DNA of 64,000 bases from Campylobacterales bacterium (GTDB lineage: Bacteria > Campylobacterota > Campylobacteria > Campylobacterales > Sulfurimonadaceae): positions 37,568-101,567 of the forward strand of contig JAFGUB010000003.1 in the NCBI GenBank assembly GCA_016938735.1, read 5' to 3'. A program made the translations under genes and the position numbers. Below, in pieces: positions 35,679-44,842 of this stretch. Within the stretch, counting starts at the first letter, position 1. Every line of letters begins with the position of its first letter. Under the pieces are notes generated by a model. The model was given only the letters and a program-made list of their open reading frames with translations, did not search any database and was not told the origin of the DNA.

Positions 35679-35795
35679 GTAACTCCTTTTGGAACCCATA
35701 TTCTAGCGTGTAAATATTGCATTCATATTGCACTTGCAAAGCGATTAAAAAGGGGTACAATTCGCCATTTATCTTCCCCTTGAGAGCAGCCCCAT

Positions 35796-36776
35796 ATGCC
35801 CAGTCTTACGATCAACAAACACGCCCTCAAACCCTTTACGCTCAAAGCCAAACCGATCATCGAAGAGTACCTTCATAAGCTCGATGTGGACCTCAGTGAC
35901 TACACCTTCGCGGCCAACTACATCTGGCTGGCCAATGCCAGCGGTTTTTATGCCATTATCGAAAAGAGCTTCTGTCTCTTTGTGATGACGGGCGGGGAGC
36001 TCACGATGCTGCTGCCGCCGCTGGGCAAGAAAAAAAACCTCACCGATGCGATGAAGAAGTGCTTTGAGATTATGAATACCAACAACAGCTCGCGCTTCTA
36101 TGCCCGCATCGACTACGTTCAGGCGGGGATGATCGAGGAGTTTTTGCAAAACGCCAACGAAGCCGAGAGCATGTTTGAGATGCTCGAGCACTATGTAGTC
36201 GAGAAGAAACTCGTCGATTACGTCTATGAGGCCGATGCGCTGATTGAACTGCGCGGCAACAGCTACCACACCAAACGCACCGAGATCAACAAATTCACCA
36301 AATCCTACCCCAACCACCGCATCGAGCTGCTTGAGAGTGTGCGTCACAGCGAAGAGATCATCAAGCTCTTCAACAAGTGGGTGAGCGACCGCGTGAAGTA
36401 CATGCCTAAAGAGGAGGCGGAGTACTTTTTGGAAGGAATCCACATGGAGCGCCACGCGATCAAGCGGATGCTCAAGCATTACGATGCACTGGGGCTGATC
36501 GGACTGGTGATCTACATCGATGAGGAGCTCAAGGGCTTTACCGTCGGCGAGCGCATCAACTTTGATACGGCGACCGTTGTTATCGAAAAGACCGACTTTG
36601 AGGTTATGGGGTGTGCGCAGTTTATCTTTCGGGAGTTCTCCAAGGTGCTCAAAGAGCACTATGGGGTGATCTACATCAACGTCGGCGACGACATGGGTTT
36701 TGAAAATCTTAAAAAGATGAAGATGAGCTACCGTCCTTTCAAGCTCGTGCCGAAATATACGATTTATCAAAAGTGA
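35796..36776 (+). CDS. DUF2156 family (GNAT-fold) protein
   Basis: 326 residues with two GNAT-like halves, as in the C-terminal domain of lysyl-phosphatidylglycerol synthases: NYIWLANASGFYAIIE, RGNSYHTKRTEINKFTKSYP, LVIYIDEELKGFTVGERI, YGVIYINVGDDMGFENLKK. No membrane part is present, so it is a stand-alone soluble form of unknown substrate. The last GC-rich gene before the AT-rich island. Confidence 0.8.
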   Translation: MPSLTINKHALKPFTLKAKPIIEEYLHKLDVDLSDYTFAANYIWLANASGFYAIIEKSFCLFVMTGGELTMLLPPLGKKKNLTDAMKKCFEIMNTNNSSRFYARIDYVQAGMIEEFLQNANEAESMFEMLEHYVVEKKLVDYVYEADALIELRGNSYHTKRTEINKFTKSYPNHRIELLESVRHSEEIIKLFNKWVSDRVKYMPKEEAEYFLEGIHMERHAIKRMLKHYDALGLIGLVIYIDEELKGFTVGERINFDTATVVIEKTDFEVMGCAQFIFREFSKVLKEHYGVIYINVGDDMGFENLKKMKMSYRPFKLVPKYTIYQK

Positions 36777-36843
36777 CACAATATTGCGTTGTGCTCATTT
36801 TACTGAGATTCCAGCATTATTCGGTAAAATAAGTTATGTTTGA

Positions 36844-36948
36844 GGTTCTAAACTATTAAAGCAAGGAAATGCATTACTTTATATTCGGGAAGAAGAAAGC
36901 CATGTTGTGGGCTATGATCTCAGTAGTCTTATCGTCCAAAATTATTAA
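36844..36948 (+). pseudogene. Acetyltransferase (GNAT) fragment, left flank of the AT-rich island
   Basis: A short frame (LLKQGNALLYIREEESHVVGYDL) that resembles the beta4/alpha region of a RimI-like acetyltransferase. It has no start and ends after VQNY. It lies in the 36777-36981 gap, which holds no intact gene. Confidence 0.4.
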
Positions 36949-36981
36949 TACCAGATATATGTAATTCACCAAAGGAAAAAT

Positions 36982-37431
36982 ATGTTAAGACTAGCAACTG
37001 TTGATGATGCAAAAGCTATTTATGAAATAGAAAAAACTATGTTTGATGATAATATCTATCACAAACTTAGCCTAAAAAATATAGAGGTTTTATTAAAGAA
37101 AAAATCTGTATACTTATATGTTTATTGTAATGAAATAAATACTCCTATTGGTTATTCTTTAGGGGTAGTTATTAATAAAAAATCCATTTGGTTTAATTCA
37201 CTCGCTGTATTAAAAGAGTTTCAAACAACAAATGCAGCTAAATTATTATTTGATCAAATTGAATCTACATGCTATCATTTTAACTTAAATTCAGTGATAT
37301 TAGAGATTAGAAAAGATAACAAAGCACTATTGAGAAGGTATAAAAATTTGGGATATGTCATCTGGAAAGAGATAGAGCGATATTATCCTGATCAATGTGG
37401 GGCTTACAGGATGATTAAGTGCTTAAAATAG
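36982..37431 (+). CDS. GNAT family N-acetyltransferase (AT-rich island)
   Basis: 149 residues with the RimI-like layout: MLRLATVDDAKAIYEIEK, SIWFNSLAVLKEFQTTNAAKLL (acetyl-CoA loop, degenerate from R/QxxGxG/A), VILEIRKDNKALLRRYKNLGY, ERYYPDQCGAYRM. Strongly AT-rich codon use unlike its neighbours. AAAGGA precedes the ATG. It overlaps the next gene by 13 bases, so it is part of a cassette. Confidence 0.8.
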   Translation: MLRLATVDDAKAIYEIEKTMFDDNIYHKLSLKNIEVLLKKKSVYLYVYCNEINTPIGYSLGVVINKKSIWFNSLAVLKEFQTTNAAKLLFDQIESTCYHFNLNSVILEIRKDNKALLRRYKNLGYVIWKEIERYYPDQCGAYRMIKCLK

Positions 37432-38501
37432 ACCGTGAAAAATTAATTTTATTAATAAATTCATCTTTTATAAGTAATTTAGAACAATTAACAGAATTTA
37501 ATGATGACGTTTTAATAACAGCTATTTGTGAGCTGACCAATATAGATAGTTTAATAAATCATCAAAGCCTGTTCAATCAAAAACAATTCGAAATAAAATT
37601 AAAAAACATATTTTCAGAAATAATATCCGATGTATCACTATCAGCTCAAATCTCGAATCATTTGTGTCAACTATTTTTATGCAAATTATTTGAAAAGAAT
37701 ATTATTCAAACAAAAATAGAAGAACCTTCCTACAAAATATCAATAGATGATATTTTTTCAACAATAATCCCGAATAATATTAAAATTGATTTTCAACATG
37801 ATATTCCCTATTTAGCTGGTTATTCAAAAGATGGACAGACTATATATATAGACAAAATTGTACATTTACCAAAAGATCATATCGATATTCACGCTTTAAT
37901 ATTGCATGAATATACAGAAAAGCATTTATTTCAGTTTTTTAATATTAGAGATAATATATATTTTAAAGCTCATCAAATTGCACTTAGAGTCGAAAAACTA
38001 TTTGTTATTTCTAAAAAAAATGAAGAATATTGGCAAACATATCAATATGTAACTATGAAAAATTTTATTGAGTTAGCAGCTAATAAAACTAGTTTTCATT
38101 TGCCACAGCATTTTGATATTACCCCATACAAAGATTGTGGCTACGAAGATTTTTATTTTTTGAAAAATGATAGTTTACTTATCACTTTAACATTGCCAGT
38201 ATTTATTAAAAATTTTGAAGAAAACTACAACAAAGATAGAGTTGATGAAATAAAGGAGTACTTTGGATTTTTAAACAATGACTATAAGATTTGTACTGGT
38301 AGCTTCTTTGGATTTAATGATTTCATATCAAAAAGTAAAACTAATCAGTTCGGTTATTTAAGTACTGACAGTTATTATATAAAAGAAATTAATGGTTTAC
38401 TATTTTCTATAAAAGAGACATTTATATATTATGGATATGGTATAGGTTTTGTAGAAATAGCATTGAACTCATTAGAAAATATAGAATCTTCACAAATTTA
38501 A
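37419..38501 (+). CDS. Unknown protein with metallopeptidase-like motif (AT-rich island)
   Basis: 360 residues from GTG 37419. The centre holds YSKDGQTIYIDKIV then HALILHEYTEKHLFQ, and an AHQIALRVEK helix about 15 residues later. The spacing HEYTE...H...E resembles an uncharacterised zinc-protease-like family seen in mobile DNA. The C-terminal half (FYFLKNDSLLITLTLPVFIKN; CTGSFFGFNDF) has no motif I know. Very AT-rich. I cannot assign a function. Confidence 0.55.
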   Translation: MLKIDREKLILLINSSFISNLEQLTEFNDDVLITAICELTNIDSLINHQSLFNQKQFEIKLKNIFSEIISDVSLSAQISNHLCQLFLCKLFEKNIIQTKIEEPSYKISIDDIFSTIIPNNIKIDFQHDIPYLAGYSKDGQTIYIDKIVHLPKDHIDIHALILHEYTEKHLFQFFNIRDNIYFKAHQIALRVEKLFVISKKNEEYWQTYQYVTMKNFIELAANKTSFHLPQHFDITPYKDCGYEDFYFLKNDSLLITLTLPVFIKNFEENYNKDRVDEIKEYFGFLNNDYKICTGSFFGFNDFISKSKTNQFGYLSTDSYYIKEINGLLFSIKETFIYYGYGIGFVEIALNSLENIESSQI

Positions 38502-38531
38502 CTATCACGATTTAATGAAGTCTTAATAGAT

Positions 38532-39332
38532 TTGAAAGAAAATGTATCAAATAGCAAGACATTTGATTTACTGCATGATTTAGACAAACTTTTTAAAAAA
38601 AATCAAACATATTTAACTACTTCTTTTGCTATTAGTTATTTCTTTTTATCATCTGGTAAAACTAGTTTAGAACAATCTTATCAAATTTCAACAGAGCTTT
38701 GTGGAGAAAATCAATCTTCAAAAACTTTAGATGAGTTTAAAAAAAGTGGCGTTGAAAGTATTTATATAAATCATGGTTTTACTGGCAGCGTCTATTTTTT
38801 GAGTGACTATCGACTTGAATCTAATTACATAAATAAATTAAAAGCTACTAATCATTTTTTGTATTTAGTTTCTAATGTTGTTACTGAGTTAAATTTTTTG
38901 ACGCAAAACATTATCAAACAGTCCGTCGTTCTTTCCTGTTCTGATAGCTATAGTGAAGTAGAATATCATCTAAATAAGCTTAAAAATGTAAGAGAAAAAA
39001 TTGACAGCTTTATTTTTGATAGCTACTCTCAAAATGTTAATGAATATGCAATTGATGCTTCGATATATGATAAAGCGTTCGAAACATGGGAGTTTGATAA
39101 ATATTTGAATATTCTAAAAGAGCAAAATAAAAAAATAGAAAATCTTATTATAGAATTTGATGCGAAATTAAAGCATTTATCTGATAAAAAATTAAATGTA
39201 TTTGTAAAACTTTTAACTGGTTTTTCTGCAACGTCTGTTTTTGTTGATATTTTTTCACACATAGATATAAAATTAGGTTTTTATTTTTTGGTAATTCCTT
39301 TAGTTTTACTTGTTTTAGGATTTATAATATAG
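38532..39332 (+). CDS. Unknown helical protein with C-terminal membrane segments (AT-rich island)
   Basis: 266 residues from a TTG start at 38532; there is no better start. Mostly helical with coiled-coil-like stretches (about 200-225) and a hydrophobic C-terminus (LGFYFLVIPLVLLVLGFII) predicting a membrane anchor, preceded by a weaker hydrophobic segment. No known motif. Third gene of the AT-rich cassette, 30 bases after the second. Confidence 0.5.
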   Translation: MKENVSNSKTFDLLHDLDKLFKKNQTYLTTSFAISYFFLSSGKTSLEQSYQISTELCGENQSSKTLDEFKKSGVESIYINHGFTGSVYFLSDYRLESNYINKLKATNHFLYLVSNVVTELNFLTQNIIKQSVVLSCSDSYSEVEYHLNKLKNVREKIDSFIFDSYSQNVNEYAIDASIYDKAFETWEFDKYLNILKEQNKKIENLIIEFDAKLKHLSDKKLNVFVKLLTGFSATSVFVDIFSHIDIKLGFYFLVIPLVLLVLGFII

Positions 39333-39334
39333 CT

Positions 39335-39647
39335 TGTTTTAGCCTTCTTTTTGTTGTCAGTAGTGAAAATGGTGCATTGCTCGGATACGCCTTGATCTTG
39401 GTGCGCGGTCGTAAGAACGCTAAACTCTTTTCGCTTGGGGTTGATGTGTGTGCGTGGTCAAGGGGTATCCTCGGTGCTGCTTGAGCGGCTCTTTAGCGAA
39501 GCGTGCGCTCTTGGAATGCGCCGGATCGTGTTGGAGGTACGCACCGACAACAGTGGGGCGATTGGCTTGTATGAGAAGCACGGTTTTGCGACACTGAGAC
39601 GTTTAGGGCACTTTTACCGCGACGGTTGTGACGCATTGCTGATGTAG
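39335..39647 (+). pseudogene. Frameshifted C-terminal remnant of a RimI-like acetyltransferase
   Basis: GC-rich sequence directly after the island. One frame reads LFVVSSENGALLGYALILV and NAKLFSLGVD. The next frame continues with VRGQGVSSVLLERL, IVLEVRTDNSGAIGLYEKHG and HFYRDGCDALLM. Together these are the C-terminal two-thirds of a GNAT protein interrupted by a one-base shift near 39445 and cut at its 5' end by the island. The shorter frame at 39435-39647 alone is not a complete enzyme. Confidence 0.65.
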
Positions 39648-39663
39648 CGCCCATGTCCCGGCA

Positions 39664-39709
39664 CCGCTCTTTAGAGCGGCGTTTGATCGGTCGTAGAGTA
39701 TACTACAAT
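39664..39709 (+). promoter_or_regulatory. Hairpin and promoter-like boxes before the maltoporin-like gene
   Basis: CCGCTC-TTTA-GAGCGG (39664-39679) could end the acetyltransferase remnant. TTGATC (39683-39688) and TACAAT (39704-39709) follow with a short 15-base spacer. GGAG lies 7 bases before ATG 39733. Confidence 0.4.
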
Positions 39710-39732
39710 CATATTATTTGCGGAGTACCTTG

Positions 39733-40968
39733 ATGGGTAGGGGTGTCTGGATACTTGTGTTCATGTTCCATGTCGGCGTGCTGGTTGCGGCAGAAGTGGC
39801 ATCGGGTACGGTTGGTTACGGACGTCTTCAAACGGCGCTTGACGGTAACTCAAAACGCTGTTTTGCCGCGCCGGGTGCCGGGTCGAAATACCGCTTGGGC
39901 AATGAGTGCGAAAGCTGGGTCGAGCTGGGCGTATTTCATGTGATCACTTTTGATGAAGGGGCGCAACTGCGGATGCAGGTGCGCCCTCTTTTTTATGCCC
40001 CCAACGACGAGCCGATCGACTTTTTTGAGTGGGGTGAAGGCTTTGTCGAGCTATCGGGTCTTGCGGAGATTGATGCAAGCTTTTGGATCGGTCGGCGTTT
40101 TTACCGCCGCTACGATCTGCATATGAGTGATTTTTGGTATCTCAACACCAGCGGCGACGGTTTGGGTATCGGTGATGTACGACTCGGTGCATGGAGCGCT
40201 TTTTATGCTTTGACTTTTGATCGACTATCGATGGCGCGCTCCGATGAGAAAGCGCTGTTGCTGAGTCATGATCTAAGGCTGCTGAGCCATACGGATGAGC
40301 GGGATATTGAGCTTTTTGCCCACTACATGAGCACGGAGAAGAAACGTTTTGATGAGACGTCGGTGATCGACGCGCAGCAAGGATGGGCGCTTGGCGTGCG
40401 TTATCTGGGACGTTTGGGTGCGCAGACGGAGCAGATGAGCGCCTTGTATTATGGAGAGGGCTTGTGTAGGGATGCGGGTGCTTATGCCCCTTTTATGCAA
40501 AAGCAGTTCGAGCGAGAAGCGTTGGTGCAGACCCTCATCGACAACCCTGATGCGATCAAAGAGGCGCGTACCTGGAGGATGCTGCACCATCTGGAGTGGC
40601 AAAATGAGCAGTATGGGGTTTTGGGCACTCTGGTTTTGGAGCGGCGCAGCAAAGGGCGCATCACGACGCAGAGCAGCGACTGGCTCTCGCTGGGTGCGCG
40701 GCCTTATTGGTTTGTGCAGGATCAACTGCGTCTGCTTGGAGAGGTCGGTTATGATTGGGTAAACCATGATCAACGCTATGGCCTGCTCAAATCGACGATC
40801 GCTGTCGAGCTTGCCCCGCAAAAGGGGATCTGGGATCGCCCTGTTTTGCGTCTCTTTTATACCTATGCGTCGTGGTCTGAGGATGCACGCGGCATGGTGG
40901 CGCCGGAGTCGTATGCTTCGCGTACCCAAGGCGATCAGGCAGGCGTGCAGCTTGAATATTGGTGGTAA
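39733..40968 (+). CDS. LamB-like (maltoporin-type) outer-membrane porin
   Basis: About 411 residues with a signal peptide (VWILVFMFHVGVLVAAEV). Maltoporin-like features include an early conserved turn GYGRLQTALDGNSKRCFAAPGAG and NECESWVELG, then repeated strand patterns (SFWIGRRFYRRYDLHM, DFWYLNTSGDGLG), ending in GVQLEYWW. LamB-type porins pass sugars. It is co-directional with a sugar-type binding protein 11 bases downstream, which supports a carbohydrate ligand. Confidence 0.82.
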   Translation: MGRGVWILVFMFHVGVLVAAEVASGTVGYGRLQTALDGNSKRCFAAPGAGSKYRLGNECESWVELGVFHVITFDEGAQLRMQVRPLFYAPNDEPIDFFEWGEGFVELSGLAEIDASFWIGRRFYRRYDLHMSDFWYLNTSGDGLGIGDVRLGAWSAFYALTFDRLSMARSDEKALLLSHDLRLLSHTDERDIELFAHYMSTEKKRFDETSVIDAQQGWALGVRYLGRLGAQTEQMSALYYGEGLCRDAGAYAPFMQKQFEREALVQTLIDNPDAIKEARTWRMLHHLEWQNEQYGVLGTLVLERRSKGRITTQSSDWLSLGARPYWFVQDQLRLLGEVGYDWVNHDQRYGLLKSTIAVELAPQKGIWDRPVLRLFYTYASWSEDARGMVAPESYASRTQGDQAGVQLEYWW

Positions 40969-40979
40969 AAGGAGTGGTA

Positions 40980-41963
40980 ATGATGTGGTGGCGTAGCCTT
41001 GCGGTTTGGTTGTTTTTGGGCATGGGTCTGCTCTGCGGTGCAGAAGTGCCGGCGCCTAAGCGTTTGGCCTATCTGGTCTCCGATCTGCGCATCCCTTTTT
41101 GGAGCATTATGGCGCGGGGGATTGAGGCACAATCCATGCACCAAGGGTATAGCGTGCAGGTCTACAGTGCCCAAAACAGCAGCAAACAGGAGCTGGAAAA
41201 CGCCGCTGCGGCGATCCGCGAGAAGGTGGACGGTATCATCGTCTCTCCGACCAACTCCTCGGCATGTGTGACCATCCTCAAAATGGCCCAACAAGCGGGG
41301 ATTCCGGTCGTGATCTCCGATATCGGCACCGATGGTGGAACTTACCTCTCCTATATCGCCTCAAACAACCGTGACGGTGCCTATGCGATCGGGCAGATTT
41401 TGGCACGCAGTATGATTGAGCGGGGATGGCAGGAGGGGCGCGTGGGGATCATTGCCATCCCTCAAAAGCGTGCCAACGGTCAGGCCAGAACGGCAGGGTT
41501 TATGGAGGCTTTGCGTCTGTATGGGATCAAGGGGGCGGACATCAGGCAGCAGGTCGATTTTTCCTACCGCGAAACCTATGACTTTGCCCGTGAGCTGATT
41601 GCCAAACACCCCGATCTGTGGGCTTTGTGGCTGCAGGGATCGGATCGTTACAGAGGGGCGCTTGACGCTATTGCGGACGCAGGCAAGCAGGGGCAAATCT
41701 TGCTGGTATGCTTTGATGCGGAGCCGGAGTTTACAGAGCTGATCGAGAGGGGCACTTTGTTGGCCGCCGCGATGCAACAGCCCTATTTGATGGGCGAAGA
41801 GGCGGTATTGACTTTTGTGCGCCACTGGCGCGGCGAATCGGTGATCAAAGAGCAGAGTCTGAGCGTGCTGGCGGTCTCCACCGATACGGTCGCTGCGCAA
41901 ATGGGTACCATCAGACGCAATGTTTTGGGGCTTGAATCCCCATCAGATAAAGCGGCACGATGA
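40980..41963 (+). CDS. Periplasmic sugar-binding protein (ribose type) without a transporter
   Basis: 327 residues: signal peptide, then a type I periplasmic binding fold (RLAYLVSDLRIPFWSIMARG, EKVDGIIVSPTNSSACVTIL, GIPVVISDIGTD, LWALWLQGSDRYRGALDAI, ILLVCFDAEPEF). No ABC permease or ATPase lies nearby. AAAAGGAG precedes ATG 40980, and the stop overlaps the start of a GGDEF/EAL sensor gene. A role in ligand sensing rather than uptake is the best inference. Confidence 0.85.
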   Translation: MMWWRSLAVWLFLGMGLLCGAEVPAPKRLAYLVSDLRIPFWSIMARGIEAQSMHQGYSVQVYSAQNSSKQELENAAAAIREKVDGIIVSPTNSSACVTILKMAQQAGIPVVISDIGTDGGTYLSYIASNNRDGAYAIGQILARSMIERGWQEGRVGIIAIPQKRANGQARTAGFMEALRLYGIKGADIRQQVDFSYRETYDFARELIAKHPDLWALWLQGSDRYRGALDAIADAGKQGQILLVCFDAEPEFTELIERGTLLAAAMQQPYLMGEEAVLTFVRHWRGESVIKEQSLSVLAVSTDTVAAQMGTIRRNVLGLESPSDKAAR

Positions 41964-44842
41964 CCCTTTTGAAGCGCCGCCTCTCGCTCTACACTATCCT
42001 TGCCGCGGTTATTGTCGTGTCGGTGGCGCTGGTGATGTTTGTACAGGCGAGCTACAGCTACGTCACCACTAAAGCGCAGACACTTGCCAGGATGCAAGAG
42101 GCCACGCAAGCGAGCATCCACTCGCTTCGGCAGAATATGGCAGGACTGATGGAAGCGTACGCGGTCAATGAATATGATCTTTTGATCCGTACTGAAATGG
42201 AGCGTCAGGGACACTTTGCGATCGTCGTGGAAGATTTCAACATGGGACTCATCGTTGGCGAGCCTGCTTATATCAGCGGTCAAATCCGCCATGGCGATGG
42301 CAATATCACTGCGTTTGATCCTGCCGATGCAGCGCATCAAAAGGCGCTCTCGCTCTGTCTCTGGGTGACGCGCGACGATATCTTCTCCCGTGACGGTACG
42401 CGCATGGGTTCGATCATCATCTACAACACTGATGAGGCGATGCGTCGTGAGCTAACGCAGATCGTCCTTAGCAAGCTTTATGAAGCACTGGCTCTGGCCT
42501 TTGCGTTGACGCTGCTGATTGTGCTGATGCTGCGCGGCGTGGTGCTTAGGCCGCTGCTGGGCATGGTGTCGGTGATCCGCCGCCGCGATGCCGACGGTAT
42601 CCCTCTGCGCAAAGTGCCTGAACACCTCTCGGCGGAGATCTCAGAGCTTAGCATATCGATGAATGCCATGATCGATGCGATTCGTGCATCGCGCGAGGCA
42701 ATCTATGCGCGAAAGCAGGAGTTGCAACAAAGTAACGAGCGCTACGAAGCGCTGAACCGCGAACTTGATAGTGAGCGAAAGCGTTTTATGCTGGCCATTG
42801 AAGGGAGCCAAAACGGTTTGTGGGATTGGGATATTGCCAAGCAGACGATCTTCTTTTCGGCGCGCTGGAAAGAGATGCTCGGCTACGCTGAAGAGGAGAT
42901 CGGTGATCAGATGCGGGAGTGGTCGGATCGGGTGCACCCTTTGGATCTCAAGCGCACGATGAAGATGCTCTACGCCCATCTGCGCCGTGAAACGCCGATT
43001 TTTGAGGCGCGCTATCGTCTTAAATGCAAAAACGGAGCCTATATTTGGGTGCTGGACCGTGCCAAGGCACTCTTTGACGATGAGGGCAATCCGATACGGA
43101 TGCTGGGCTTTCAAAGCGACATTACCGATCAGGTGCGCCATCAAGAGGCGCTGGATCGAAGCGCCAAACATGACAGCCTTACGGGGCTGCCCAACCGCTT
43201 CTTGTTCAGTGAGCTGATTCAAAACGCCATGCACCGCTGTGTGCGTCGTGGCAAACTTTTGGGCTTGCTTTATATTGACCTAGACGGCTTTAAAGAGGTT
43301 AATGACACCTACGGGCATGAAGCGGGCGACGTGATGCTCATTACCATCGCTAAAAGACTCGCTGCCTTGGTACGCCATGAGGATGTGGTGGCGCGGCTCG
43401 GAGGCGACGAGTTTGTGATTGCGGTAGCCGATCTGAACCGCCACAACGAGGTGAGGATGCTGCTGGATCGGCTGCTGCACGATTTGGCGCAACCGATTCT
43501 CTATGAGGGAAAGCATCACTTACATGTATCGGCCAGTATCGGCGTCACCTTCTACCCGCAAAGCCGAGAGCTGGGACCCGAAGCGCTGCTGCGCCAGGCC
43601 GATCAGGCGATGTATACGGCCAAAACATCGGGCAAAAATCGCTACACCTTCTTCAATGTGGATGAGGATAGTTCGATCAAGGAGCATCAGCTCTTTTGCG
43701 CGACGTTTGCACAGGCGATCACGCAGGGCGAAATGGTGCTCTTTTATCAGCCCAAAGTTGAGCTCTCTACCGGTCACGTGTTGGGGTTTGAAGCGCTGTT
43801 GCGCTGGCAAGATCCCCAAATCGGGCTGCGCTTCCCCGATAGCTTTTTACCTCGTCTGCAACATGAGAAATCGTTGATGCTTTCACTGGGGCGATGGGTG
43901 TTCGAAAACGCTTTCGCCGCGCTTGAACGCTGGCGCGTGCAGGGGTATCGCTTCGGGCTGAACATTAATGTCAGCGCCCATGAGTTTATGGAGCCTCAGA
44001 CCTTTGAGCTGCTCTCCTCGCTTGCCGCGCGCTATCCGCAGCTTGAGCCATCGATGATCGAGTTGGAGATACTTGAGAGCAGCGCGCTTGAAGAGACACT
44101 TCAGGCCAGGAGGATGATCGAATCGTGCCGACAGATGGGTTTTAGGGTGGCGCTGGATGATTTTGGTACCGGCTATTCGACGCTCAGTTATCTCAAAGAT
44201 CTACCGGTCGATACCATCAAGATTGACCGCAGTTTTGTGATGGATATGTTGCACGACAGTGCGAGCTTTTCCATTCTGGAGGCGGCTCTGGCTCTGGCGC
44301 AGGCGTTTCGCCGCGAAGTCGTTGCAGAAGGTGTGGAGAGTATCGAACACGGGATACTGCTACAGCAGTTGGGTTGCACTATGGCTCAGGGCTATGCGAT
44401 TGCCAAACCGATGCGTGAAGAGGAGGTGGCTTCGTGGGTAGCGGGTTATGTCGGCTTTGAAGCGTGGCGTGATGTCGAACCGCTCGAATTTAGAGACAAA
44501 GGCGCTTTGTATGCCCTGATCGAGCATCGTCAATGGCTCAAACGACTAAGGGATCATCTTGAAGATCCAAAAGCGCACAGCGCTCCGCCCGACATCGATG
44601 TGCTGGAGTGCCGCTTTGGTCAATGGCTTGCGCATGAGCTGCCGCTAAAACATTACGACCGTAAGGGGCTTGAGTCGATCGATGCGCATCACCGCGCCTT
44701 GCACGCTCAGGCGGTGTCGGTGTTGACTTCAATGGAGGAGACGACAGTGCGTGAGGGGATGGACGCGATAGAGCAGTTGCATACGACACTTTGCGGTGAG
44801 ATGCGTACGTTAATGCGATCAGCCGATCTTCACCGCGCTTAA
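41960..44842 (+). CDS. Membrane sensor with HAMP, PAS, GGDEF, EAL and CZB-like domains
   Basis: 960 residues. Membrane segments near 10-30 and 170-195 enclose a periplasmic domain. Then HAMP, PAS (RFMLAIEGSQNGLWDWD), GGDEF with ARLGGDEFVIA, EAL with FEALLRWQDP and DDFGTGYSTLSYL. A C-terminal region with His/Cys spacing (ALIEHRQWLKRL, ECRFGQWLAHEL, IDAHHRALHA) resembles the zinc-binding CZB domain. Both c-di-GMP domains look intact. Coupled to the sugar-binding protein by ATGA, so ligand-loaded binding protein may control it. Palindrome variant at 43520-43529. Confidence 0.87.
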   Translation: MTLLKRRLSLYTILAAVIVVSVALVMFVQASYSYVTTKAQTLARMQEATQASIHSLRQNMAGLMEAYAVNEYDLLIRTEMERQGHFAIVVEDFNMGLIVGEPAYISGQIRHGDGNITAFDPADAAHQKALSLCLWVTRDDIFSRDGTRMGSIIIYNTDEAMRRELTQIVLSKLYEALALAFALTLLIVLMLRGVVLRPLLGMVSVIRRRDADGIPLRKVPEHLSAEISELSISMNAMIDAIRASREAIYARKQELQQSNERYEALNRELDSERKRFMLAIEGSQNGLWDWDIAKQTIFFSARWKEMLGYAEEEIGDQMREWSDRVHPLDLKRTMKMLYAHLRRETPIFEARYRLKCKNGAYIWVLDRAKALFDDEGNPIRMLGFQSDITDQVRHQEALDRSAKHDSLTGLPNRFLFSELIQNAMHRCVRRGKLLGLLYIDLDGFKEVNDTYGHEAGDVMLITIAKRLAALVRHEDVVARLGGDEFVIAVADLNRHNEVRMLLDRLLHDLAQPILYEGKHHLHVSASIGVTFYPQSRELGPEALLRQADQAMYTAKTSGKNRYTFFNVDEDSSIKEHQLFCATFAQAITQGEMVLFYQPKVELSTGHVLGFEALLRWQDPQIGLRFPDSFLPRLQHEKSLMLSLGRWVFENAFAALERWRVQGYRFGLNINVSAHEFMEPQTFELLSSLAARYPQLEPSMIELEILESSALEETLQARRMIESCRQMGFRVALDDFGTGYSTLSYLKDLPVDTIKIDRSFVMDMLHDSASFSILEAALALAQAFRREVVAEGVESIEHGILLQQLGCTMAQGYAIAKPMREEEVASWVAGYVGFEAWRDVEPLEFRDKGALYALIEHRQWLKRLRDHLEDPKAHSAPPDIDVLECRFGQWLAHELPLKHYDRKGLESIDAHHRALHAQAVSVLTSMEETTVREGMDAIEQLHTTLCGEMRTLMRSADLHRA

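Noticed and set aside
36982..39332. Prophage or transposon for the AT-rich island
   Set aside because: No integrase, transposase, terminal repeats or phage structural genes were found.
39435..39647. A complete small acetyltransferase
   Set aside because: It lacks the N-terminal half of the fold, and the preceding frame holds the missing neighbouring motifs, so it is a frameshifted remnant.
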